Shown here: one piece after another, positions 1 to 5,008 of the stretch
How the letters are laid out: each line of letters starts with the position of its first letter
How positions within the stretch are numbered: the stretch's first letter is position 1
Origin: Burkholderiaceae bacterium
GTDB lineage: Bacteria > Pseudomonadota > Gammaproteobacteria > Burkholderiales > Burkholderiaceae_C
Direction of reading: 5' to 3'
Length of the DNA stretch: 5,008 nucleotides
Assembly (NCBI GenBank): GCA_025458585.1
Contig: JALOSD010000149.1
Span: 1 to 5,008 of the forward strand
Position numbers and translations under genes: made by a program
Notes under the pieces: model-generated
The model's database searches: none
The model's input: only the letters and a program-made list of their open reading frames with translations
What the model was told of the DNA's origin: nothing

Positions 1-189
1 CGCGCCGTCGCGCGGCACGCCCTCGCCGTGCTCGTAGGCCTGTGCCTCGGCGCGGTAGCTGCGCACGAGCGCGGTCTCGTCCGTGCCCGCGCCCGTGCCT
101 GTCGACGGCCCGTTCGCCAGCGCGCCCCCGCCCGCCGCCGCGATGCCGGCAAGGCTGAGGCGGGTGATCAGGTAGAGCAGGGGGCGCAT
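1..189 (-). CDS. Exported Sel1-repeat protein, N-terminal fragment (runs off the left edge)
   Basis: Sixty-three codons are visible from the ATG at 189-187, open to the window edge, so the C-terminus is missing. Residues 1-25 look like a Sec signal peptide: MRPLLYLITR, a hydrophobic Leu/Ala/Gly core, and an ALA|NG-like cleavage site near residue 25. After a Gly/Thr-rich spacer (27-37) comes AEAQAYEHGEGVPRDGA (47-63), which fits the opening of a Sel1-like (TPR-type) repeat, A..YE.G.GVP.D..A. Such repeats form alpha-helical solenoids that scaffold protein contacts, so the mature protein is probably periplasmic. From memory, some Burkholderiales proteins that begin this way carry a lytic transglycosylase (SLT) domain further on; that is inference, as the region is outside the window. 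No clear Shine-Dalgarno precedes the ATG, but no other ATG lies in frame in the 60 bases upstream. It overlaps the as-sequenced amidohydrolase frame by 22 bases, and leaves a 121-base gap if that gene's frameshift is corrected. Confidence 0.72.
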   Translation of the reverse strand, partial: MRPLLYLITRLSLAGIAAAGGGALANGPSTGTGAGTDETALVRSYRAEAQAYEHGEGVPRDGA

Positions 190-2237
190 GCGTTCGGCGA
201 GGAGTCCGCGAAGGCCGCGGCGGTCGAGTATGCCAGCCGCGCGATGACGGGGCACCCGTCGAGTGCGGGGGGTGCCGCGGGCCCGGCACCCGTGCGCCGC
301 GGGCAGCCGGTCAACGCTCGGCGCCGCTCGCCTGGTCGCTGTGGGCGAGCATCGCGCCGGCCAGGTCGTGCAGCACGCCGGTCAGGCAGGTCGCATCGTG
401 GACGCCGCCGGTGCGCCCGCCCGCGGCGCGCCGCGCCGCGCTCGCGATGCGTCGCGATCGCCGACAGGAAGCCGGTGAACGGATCGGGCCCGCGGCGCGC
501 CGGCGACGCGCCGGTCTCGGCGCTGCGGGTGGCCTGCGCCGCCAGCGCGAAGACGGTCGTGCCTTCCTTGATCGTCTCGGTGACCTGGAGCTGGTCCAGC
601 GTCTCCGGATCGACGGCGGTCGGATCCTTCGACAGGATCACGAAGTCGGCGAGCTTGCCGACCTCGATCGAACCCTTCGTCTGCTCCTCGAAGTGCTGGT
701 AGGCCGGCCAGATCGTCATCGCCTTCAGCGCCGTGATCACGTCGACGCGGTGCTGCGGGCCGAGGATGTCGCCCGAGCGGGTGCGGCGCGTGACGGTGGC
801 ATCGAGCACGCGCATCGAATCGGGGAAGGCCACCGGGGCGTCGTGGTGGGTCGTGAACTTCATGCCGCGCGTCAGGACCCAGCCGGTCGGCGAGATGTTC
901 TCGCCGTTGACCGGCCCCACCGTGTGGTCGCGGTGCCAGTCGCCCCAGTAGAAAGTGTGCATCGGGAACAGCGACGGGATCACGTCGAGCTGCTTGTAGG
1001 CGTCGACCTGGTCTTCGCGCAGGAACTGGCCGTGGATCAGCACCGGGCGCCGGTCGCCCCGGCCGTGCTTCGACTCGGCCGTGCGCAACGCGGCGATCAG
1101 CTGATCCGACGCCGCCTCGCCGTTGGCGTGCGTCAGCAGCTGGATGCGGTTCGCGTAGGTCCAGTCGACCACGCCGAACACCTGCTCGGCCGTCACGGCC
1201 GGGTAGCCGACGTAGCCGGGCGCATAGTTGCCCACCGGCTTGTAGTAGGGCCGGTCGCGCCAGGCGGTGAAGCCCTGCGGCGAGCCGTCGATCGTGAGCT
1301 TGGCGCCAGCCACCCGCAGGCGGTTGGTGTACGAGCGCGATACGTTCGCGCGGATGAAGTCGCGGTCGGCGATCACGTCGGGATAGACCGCCACGTCGAT
1401 CGGAAAGCCGCCGGCGTCGGCGATCGCGCGCATCACCTTCACGGCCGCGGCCGACGAACGGCCCTCCTGCGCCGTCGTGTAGCCAAAGCGTGCCCAGAGC
1501 TCGGTGCCGGCGCGGGCAAACGCCTTGAAGCCCTCGACGCCGACCTGCGTCACCAGCTTGACCGCGGCGTTCATGAAGGCCGCCTCCTCGAGCACGCCGT
1601 CCGGCTCGGTGCCGCCGCTGCGCCGCCGGATCACGCCGCCGGGCGGATCCTTGCTCTGCGCGGTGTAGCCGACGACCTCGAGCGCCTTCGAGTTCAGCAC
1701 GCCGAGGTGGCTGGACTGGTGGACGACGAAGATCGGCACGTCGCGCGACACCGCGTCGAGCTCGTCGCGCGTCGGGTGGCGCATTTCGGCCAGCTGCGAG
1801 TCGTCGTAGCCGAAGCCCGCCACGAGGTTGACCTTGCGGACCACCTCGCCGTTGGCGGCGATCCAGTCGCGCAGCGTGCGCTGCAGATCGGCGATCGAAC
1901 GCACCTTGCCGTCGGGTGGCGCGAGCAGGTTGGCCGACAGCGCCTGGAAGCCGCCCAGCACGGCGTGACCGTGCGCGTCGACGAAGCCGGGCAGCATCGT
2001 GCGGCCGCCGATGTCGATCAGCGTCGTGTTCGGTCCGCGCAGCTTCATGACCTCGGCGAGCGCGCCGACCGCGACGATGCGCCCGCCACGCTCGGCCACC
2101 GCCTCGGCGCGCATGGCGGCGTCGTTCATGGTCAGGATCGTCCCGCCGGACCAGATGCGCTCGGCGCTCTGTGCGGCGGCGCCGAGCGCGGCCATCGAGC
2201 AGGCGGCGCCCAGCAAGGTGCGAGCGAGCAGATTCAT
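168..2237 (-). CDS. Exported metal-dependent amidohydrolase (YtcJ/Amidohydrolase_3 type), apparent frameshift near the C-terminus
   Basis: Likely a periplasmic hydrolase of the amidohydrolase superfamily, which uses bound metal to cleave amide or other C-N bonds; the substrate is not predictable. Residues 1-24 form a Sec signal peptide (MNLLARTLLG, Ala-rich core, AAAQ cleavage region). The beta-sandwich part follows (RIWSGGTILTMN at 27-38). Metal-site motifs are GFVDAHGH (84-91, H89 and H91), LTHANGEA (368-375, H370), IHGQF (401-405, H402) and HHDAP (464-468, D466). KLTIDGSPQG (313-322) and GKLADFVIL (527-535) are family hallmarks. The start at 2237 is chosen because GAGGAAGGGGAA lies just upstream; the Met at 2273 lacks such a site and would lengthen the signal peptide. 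As sequenced the frame runs to 168 (689 aa), but residues beyond about 599 become Arg-rich and the adjacent frame takes over up to a TGA at 311-313, giving about 641 aa. It lies 125 bases after the flavin monooxygenase gene. Family assignment is firm; specificity is open. Confidence 0.9.
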   Translation of the reverse strand: MNLLARTLLGAACSMAALGAAAQSAERIWSGGTILTMNDAAMRAEAVAERGGRIVAVGALAEVMKLRGPNTTLIDIGGRTMLPGFVDAHGHAVLGGFQALSANLLAPPDGKVRSIADLQRTLRDWIAANGEVVRKVNLVAGFGYDDSQLAEMRHPTRDELDAVSRDVPIFVVHQSSHLGVLNSKALEVVGYTAQSKDPPGGVIRRRSGGTEPDGVLEEAAFMNAAVKLVTQVGVEGFKAFARAGTELWARFGYTTAQEGRSSAAAVKVMRAIADAGGFPIDVAVYPDVIADRDFIRANVSRSYTNRLRVAGAKLTIDGSPQGFTAWRDRPYYKPVGNYAPGYVGYPAVTAEQVFGVVDWTYANRIQLLTHANGEAASDQLIAALRTAESKHGRGDRRPVLIHGQFLREDQVDAYKQLDVIPSLFPMHTFYWGDWHRDHTVGPVNGENISPTGWVLTRGMKFTTHHDAPVAFPDSMRVLDATVTRRTRSGDILGPQHRVDVITALKAMTIWPAYQHFEEQTKGSIEVGKLADFVILSKDPTAVDPETLDQLQVTETIKEGTTVFALAAQATRSAETGASPARRGPDPFTGFLSAIATHRERGAARRGRAHRRRPRCDLPDRRAARPGRRDARPQRPGERRRALTGCPRRTGAGPAAPPALDGCPVIARLAYSTAAAFADSSPNACAPCST
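227..235 (-). promoter_or_regulatory. Possible extended -10 promoter for the Sel1-repeat gene
   Basis: On the minus strand the sequence TGGCATACT gives a TG-n motif followed directly by CATACT, which matches the sigma70 -10 consensus TATAAT at four of six positions. It is a rare A/T-containing pocket in a GC-rich stretch and lies about 38 bases before the ATG at 189. No good -35 element is seen, as expected for the extended -10 class. The site falls inside the read-through tail of the amidohydrolase frame, but outside that gene if its stop is at 311. Confidence 0.33.
270..291 (-). terminator. Stem-loop after the probable natural stop of the amidohydrolase gene
   Basis: The bases form a perfect 8-bp stem (GGGTGCCG pairing with CGGCACCC) around a 6-base loop. 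It starts about 20 bases downstream of the frameshift-corrected stop at 311-313 on the minus strand. No T-run follows, so it is at best a U-less terminator or a 3'-end-protecting hairpin. Another copy of GGCACCC at 251-257 can compete for the 270-276 arm, giving a mutually exclusive fold. Confidence 0.35.
311..443 (-). other. Probable true C-terminus of the amidohydrolase, displaced by a frameshift
   Basis: In the frame one base off the main one, the stretch from about 430 down to 314 reads AAGGRTGGVHDATCL, then TGVLHDLAGAMLAHSDQ and ASGAER, ending in TGA at 311-313. From about 412 onward nearly every codon ends in G or C (ACC GGC GGC GTC CAC, and so on), like the rest of the gene. The continuing main frame instead reads an Arg/Pro-rich string (CGG CGG CGT CCA CGA) with weaker third-position bias. 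The switch corresponds to one extra base (or two missing) in the all-G/C run at 413-441. Either a sequencing or assembly error or a real mutation would explain it. Confidence 0.72.
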
Positions 2238-2241
2238 CGGG

Positions 2242-2253
2242 TTCCCCTTCCTC
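2242..2253 (-). promoter_or_regulatory. Ribosome binding site of the amidohydrolase gene
   Basis: The minus strand reads GAGGAAGGGGAA followed by CCCG and the ATG at 2237. The purine-rich AAGGGG core ends six bases before the start codon. This decides the start over the in-frame Met at 2273, which has no comparable site. Confidence 0.7.
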
Positions 2254-2308
2254 GGTCGTTGGGTGCGTGGCATGGCGTCGCGCCGCCGATCGCGCATCGA
2301 CCGCCGTG

Positions 2309-2340
2309 CCGCGGCCACGCGCCGGTGCGCGCGGCCGCGG
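2309..2340 (-). terminator. Strong GC stem-loop in the monooxygenase-amidohydrolase gap (distal of two)
   Basis: Arms 2309-2322 and 2327-2340 pair as 8 bp (CCGCGGCC with GGCCGCGG), one A-C mismatch, then 5 more bp, closing a 4-base loop at 2323-2326. It follows the proximal hairpin by one base on the minus-strand transcript. There is no T-run, so it could act as a U-less terminator, an attenuator, or an mRNA-processing barrier between the two genes. Confidence 0.42.
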
Positions 2341-2341
2341 C

Positions 2342-2359
2342 CGGCCGGATCGCCGGCCG
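2342..2359 (-). terminator. GC-only stem-loop directly after the monooxygenase stop (proximal of two)
   Basis: CGGCCGG at 2342-2348 pairs perfectly with CCGGCCG at 2353-2359 around a 4-base loop. The stem begins three bases after the TGA of the monooxygenase (2365-2363). The position suits a 3'-end hairpin, but no T-tract follows. Together with the adjacent hairpin it fills the first half of the 125-bp gap; the second half (2241-2308) shows no convincing promoter, only the ribosome binding site. Confidence 0.42.
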
Positions 2360-2362
2360 ACG

Positions 2363-4150
2363 TCAGGACTTGTGGTGCACGGGTGCCAGCGCGTAGACCG
2401 GCGTCGCCATGCCCTCCATGCGCGCCTTGAGCTGCAGCGCCAGGCACAGCGAGTAGTGCCGGTTCTGGTGCAGGTTGCCGCCCTGCATCCACAGGTTCGG
2501 CACCTGGGTGGGCTTCCACATGTTGCGCAGCTCGCCTTCCCACGGGCCGGGGTCCTTCCTCGTGCCCGAGCCGAGGCCCCAGCACTTGCCGAGGCGGTCG
2601 GCCGTGTCCTGGTCGATCAGCTGCGCGACCCAGCCGTTCATCGAGCCATAGCCGGTGGCCCAGACGATGAGCTCGGCCGGCAGCTCGGTGCCGTCGGCCA
2701 TCTTGAGGCCGGTGGGCGTGACGCTGTCGATCGCGCCTGTCTTGAGCCTGACCTTGCCGTCGGCCACCAGCTCGGAGGCGCCGACGTCGATGTAGTAGCC
2801 CGAGCCGCGACGCAGGTACTTCATGAACAGGCCACTGCCGTCCTCGCCGAAGTCGAGCATGAAGCCGGCCTTCTCGAGCTTCGCGTAGAACTCGGCGTCG
2901 CGCTCCTTCATCTGCTGGTACACGGGCACCTGCAGCGGCGGCAGCGCCTTGTACGGCAGGCTGGCGAAGATCAGGTCGGCGGTGTCGGTGTCGATGCCGT
3001 TCTTGACCGCCTGCTCGCTGTACAGCGCGCCGAGCGCGAGGTCCATCAGCGAGTCACTGCGCGCGACGTGCGTGCTCGAGCGCTGCACCATCGTCACCTC
3101 GGCACCGTTCTCCCACAGGTCGGCGCAGATGTCGTGCGCCGAGTTGTTCGACCCGACGACGACCACCTTGCGGCCCTTCCAGTCCTCGCCGCTGCGAAAC
3201 TGGCTCGAGTGCACCTGCGTGCCCTTGAACTCGTCCATGCCGGGGTAGCTCGGCAGGTTGGGCACGCCGCTCATGCCGGTGGCGAACACCAGGTGGCGCG
3301 GGCGCAGCACGACGGTCTCGCCCTTGTGCTGGACGGTGACCTCCCACTCCTGGTTGTGTTCGTTCCAGCGTGCGTGCTGGCACTCGGTGCGCGACCAGTA
3401 GTTGAGCTCCATCAGCTTGGTGTAGCTCTCGAGCCAGTCGCCGATCTTGTCCTTCGGCGTGAAGACGGGCCAGTCGTCGGGGAAGGGCAGGTACGGCAGG
3501 TGGTCGTACCACACCGGGTCGTGCAGGCACAGACTCTTGTAACGGTTGCGCCAGCTGTCGCCGGGGTGCGCGTTCTTCTCGACGATGATCGCCGGCACGC
3601 CGAGCTTCTTCAGCCGCGCACCGAGGATGATGCCGGCCTGGCCACCGCCGAGGATCACGACGTACGGCTGGGTCGTGAAGCCGAGCGTGTGCTGCTCCTC
3701 GTGGCGCTGCTCGAGCCAGGTCTTGCGCCCCGGGCGCACGCCGTGCTCGACGCCCTTGTCGCGCCGGTCGCGCTTCTTCTCCTCGAAGCCCTTGAGCTCC
3801 TGCAGCGTGGTGAGCAACGTCCAGGCCTTGCCGCCGATCAGGCGCAGCTGGCCGCGCCCGCGCCCGGTCGCGGTCTCGAACGTGAACCAGCCCTCGGTGA
3901 CGCCGTTGGCCTCGCTGCCTTCGCCCTGGATCGTCCAGGCCGACGGCTTGGCGTTCGGCATCGTGCCGTCGAGCATCTCGCGGATCTGCTGCGGCCCTTC
4001 GGCGGTCTTGAGGTTCCAGGTGAACGAGACGAGGTCGCGCCAGTACGACTCGTCGCCGAACATCGCGGTCGCCGCGGCGTGGTCGCCGCGCGCACAGGCG
4101 GCGCCGAACTCGTCGAGCCAGCGCTGGATGGTCTGGGTGGGGGTGCTCAT
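2363..4150 (-). CDS. FAD/NADPH flavoprotein monooxygenase with an NTF2-like N-terminal domain
   Basis: A 595-aa class B flavoprotein monooxygenase, expected to be cytosolic and to insert one oxygen atom from O2 using FAD and NADPH; the substrate is unknown. Residues 5-118 resemble an NTF2/SnoaL-like domain (IQRWLDEFGAACARGD, then YWRDLVSFTWNLKT and a beta-rich half). A charged linker (120-155) follows. The FAD Rossmann motif is VVILGGGQAGIILGARL (164-180, GGGQAG at 168-173). The FMO fingerprint FxGxxxH is at 308-314 (FKGTQVH), followed by SSQF. The NADPH Rossmann motif is VVVVGSNNSAHD (329-340; N for the second G is a tolerated variant). ATG at 290-292 and WATGY at 497-501 are the usual linker motifs. 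Length and the tail (GNLHQNRHYSLCLALQLKARM) match a widespread proteobacterial family of about 600 aa, some members annotated as YUCCA-like. The start at 4150 has GGAG eight bases upstream; the in-frame Met at 4189 has its purine run only two bases away and sits very near the predicted transcript start. It is probably the first gene of a unit with the amidohydrolase. Confidence 0.92.
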   Translation of the reverse strand: MSTPTQTIQRWLDEFGAACARGDHAAATAMFGDESYWRDLVSFTWNLKTAEGPQQIREMLDGTMPNAKPSAWTIQGEGSEANGVTEGWFTFETATGRGRGQLRLIGGKAWTLLTTLQELKGFEEKKRDRRDKGVEHGVRPGRKTWLEQRHEEQHTLGFTTQPYVVILGGGQAGIILGARLKKLGVPAIIVEKNAHPGDSWRNRYKSLCLHDPVWYDHLPYLPFPDDWPVFTPKDKIGDWLESYTKLMELNYWSRTECQHARWNEHNQEWEVTVQHKGETVVLRPRHLVFATGMSGVPNLPSYPGMDEFKGTQVHSSQFRSGEDWKGRKVVVVGSNNSAHDICADLWENGAEVTMVQRSSTHVARSDSLMDLALGALYSEQAVKNGIDTDTADLIFASLPYKALPPLQVPVYQQMKERDAEFYAKLEKAGFMLDFGEDGSGLFMKYLRRGSGYYIDVGASELVADGKVRLKTGAIDSVTPTGLKMADGTELPAELIVWATGYGSMNGWVAQLIDQDTADRLGKCWGLGSGTRKDPGPWEGELRNMWKPTQVPNLWMQGGNLHQNRHYSLCLALQLKARMEGMATPVYALAPVHHKS

Positions 4151-4158
4151 CGGGGTGT

Positions 4159-4162
4159 CTCC
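4159..4162 (-). promoter_or_regulatory. Ribosome binding site of the monooxygenase gene
   Basis: GGAG on the minus strand is separated by eight bases (ACACCCCG) from the ATG at 4150. It favours this start over the Met at 4189, giving a protein that begins MSTPTQTIQRW. Confidence 0.6.
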
Positions 4163-4207
4163 ATCGGTCTTGTGGTGGTGCGGGGTCATGCGCTCCCCGC
4201 TGCGCCG

Positions 4208-4237
4208 ACTGTAGAGCCCTCGGGCCGGCGCTGTCAC
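4208..4237 (-). promoter_or_regulatory. Candidate sigma70 promoter for the monooxygenase gene
   Basis: On the minus strand GTGACA at 4237-4232 matches the -35 consensus TTGACA at five of six positions. An 18-base spacer follows, then TACAGT at 4213-4208, matching TATAAT at four of six. Transcription would begin near 4201, leaving a leader of about 50 bases before the ATG at 4150. The -35 element overlaps the dyad at 4226-4249. No equally good promoter was found on the plus strand for the divergent gene. Confidence 0.4.
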
Positions 4238-4249
4238 TCGGGAGCGCCG
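4226..4249. repeat. Perfect 7-bp dyad in the divergent intergenic region
   Basis: CGGCGCT at 4226-4232 and AGCGCCG at 4243-4249 are perfect inverted repeats separated by 10 bases, a centre-to-centre distance of 17. The dyad covers the proposed -35 box of the monooxygenase promoter and lies 18 bases before the divergent start codon. It could be an operator or a hairpin in the leader of the plus-strand gene; in DNA this rich in G and C it could also be chance. Confidence 0.3.
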
Positions 4250-4267
4250 AGAATCTGGGGTTTTGCC

Positions 4268-5008
4268 ATGGCCGCCGTCACCACCGCCCCCGTCGCGATG
4301 CCCGCCGCCCGCCCGCTCACGGGCTGGCGGCCGTACTGGGCCAAGCGCTTCGGCACCGCGCCGTTCCTGCCGATGAGCCGCGCCGAGATGGACGCGCTGG
4401 GCTGGGACGCGTGCGACGTGATCGTCGTCACCGGTGACGCCTACGTCGACCACCCGAGCTTCGGCATGGCGGTGATCGGGCGCACGCTCGAGGCGCAGGG
4501 GTTTCGCGTCGGCATCATCGCGCAGCCCGACTGGCACAGCGCCGACCCGTTCAAGGGGCTCGGCCGCCCGACCCTGTTCTTCGGCGTCACCGCCGGGAAC
4601 ATGGACTCGATGATCAACCGCTACACGGCCGATCGCAAGATCCGCAGCGACGACGCTTACACGCCCGGCGACGTCGGCGGCAAGCGCCCCGACCGCGCGA
4701 GCCTGGTCTACGCGCAGCGCTGCCGCGAGGCGTACCCCGACGTGCCGATCGTGCTCGGCGGCATCGAGGCCAGCCTGCGCCGCATCGCGCACTACGACTA
4801 CTGGCAGGACAAGGTGCGCCGCTCGATCCTCGTCGACGCCAAGGCCGACCTGCTGCTGTACGGCAACGCCGAGCGCGCGATCGTCGAGATCGCGCACCGG
4901 CTGGCGCGGCGCGAGCCGGTCGAGCACATCACCGACGTGCGCGGCACCGCGTTCATGCGGCGCCCGGACGACCCGGCGCTTGCCGGCTGGTTCGAGATCG
5001 ACTCGACG
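4268..5008 (+). CDS. ygiQ: YgiQ-family radical SAM protein, N-terminal part (runs off the right edge)
   Basis: The 247 visible codons stay open to the window end. The sequence has the signature of the YgiQ (UPF0313) N-terminal region: FLPMSRAEMDALGWDACD (33-50), VTGDAYVDHPSFGMAVIGR (54-72), GIIAQPDW (82-89), FFGVTAGNMDSMINRYT (104-120), YTPGDVGGKRPDRA (131-144), VLGGIEASLRRIAHYDYWQD (162-181) and DLLLYGNAERAI (194-205). Family members are usually about 700-770 aa, so roughly one third is present. The radical SAM core with its CxxxCxxC iron-sulfur cluster motif should lie beyond the window and cannot be checked. The family is widely conserved, but I know of no settled reaction. The start at 4268 has a weak TGGGG seven bases upstream; a second Met at residue 11 lacks any such site, though the poorly conserved first 15 residues leave some doubt. 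It is transcribed divergently from the monooxygenase across a 117-bp gap. Confidence 0.93.
   Translation, partial: MAAVTTAPVAMPAARPLTGWRPYWAKRFGTAPFLPMSRAEMDALGWDACDVIVVTGDAYVDHPSFGMAVIGRTLEAQGFRVGIIAQPDWHSADPFKGLGRPTLFFGVTAGNMDSMINRYTADRKIRSDDAYTPGDVGGKRPDRASLVYAQRCREAYPDVPIVLGGIEASLRRIAHYDYWQDKVRRSILVDAKADLLLYGNAERAIVEIAHRLARREPVEHITDVRGTAFMRRPDDPALAGWFEIDST

Noticed and set aside
28..702. Plus-strand open frame at the left edge
   Set aside because: It is Arg/Ala-rich and antisense to both the Sel1-repeat gene and the amidohydrolase, with no recognisable domain.
2199..2237. Lipoprotein signal at Cys13 of the amidohydrolase
   Set aside because: The residues before the Cys are Gly-Ala-Ala without Leu/Val/Ile at -3, and the Cys falls inside the hydrophobic core too near the N-terminus. 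A standard Sec signal ending near AAAQ fits better.
411..2396. 661-codon open frame on the plus strand opposite the amidohydrolase
   Set aside because: It is an Arg/Ala/His-rich antisense shadow typical of high-GC genes. The opposite strand carries a signal peptide and metal-site motifs.
2238..2585. N-terminal extension of the amidohydrolase frame beyond 2237
   Set aside because: It would overlap the monooxygenase C-terminus, is Arg/Pro-rich, and would bury the signal peptide. The Met at 2237 has a good ribosome binding site.
3546..4214. 222-codon plus-strand open frame opposite the monooxygenase N-terminus
   Set aside because: It is Ser/Pro/Arg-rich with no motif, and the minus strand encodes the NTF2-like and FAD-binding regions here.
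4151..4927. Upstream extension of the monooxygenase frame to 4927 (854-aa open frame)
   Set aside because: The extension lies antisense to the well-supported YgiQ gene, lacks family resemblance, and homologs of about 600 aa start at the equivalent of 4150, which has a ribosome binding site.

Overview
The window comes from a GC-rich bacterial chromosome (by eye well over 60% G+C, with strong G/C preference at third codon positions). The gene set and protein style suggest a betaproteobacterium of the Burkholderiales, perhaps the Rubrivivax/Leptothrix/Ideonella side. That placement is inference from composition and remembered family resemblance; no rRNA or other phylogenetic marker is present.

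Layout, left to right. At 1-189 (minus) lies the N-terminus of an exported Sel1-repeat protein that runs off the left edge. At 168-2237 (minus) is a signal-peptide-bearing amidohydrolase of the YtcJ/Amidohydrolase_3 type. Its reading frame appears shifted near its 3' end, and the natural stop is probably at 311-313. A hairpin and an extended -10-like promoter fill the space between that restored stop and the Sel1 gene. At 2238-2362 is a 125-bp gap with two adjacent GC-only stem-loops directly after the stop of the next gene. At 2363-4150 (minus) is a 595-aa FAD/NADPH flavoprotein monooxygenase with an NTF2/SnoaL-like N-terminal domain. At 4151-4267 is a 117-bp divergent intergenic region with a plausible sigma70 promoter for the monooxygenase and a dyad. 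At 4268-5008 (plus) is the N-terminal third of a YgiQ-family radical SAM protein, cut by the right edge.

The monooxygenase and the amidohydrolase are co-directional and may form a two-gene transcription unit read from the divergent promoter, with the stem-loops between them setting their ratio. One product is predicted cytosolic and the other periplasmic, so a shared pathway is possible but not shown. YgiQ is a separate, divergently read housekeeping-type gene. The Sel1-repeat protein probably has its own promoter.

I see no CRISPR array, insertion sequence, tRNA/rRNA, phage gene or defence system. The most notable point is the apparent frameshift in the amidohydrolase tail.
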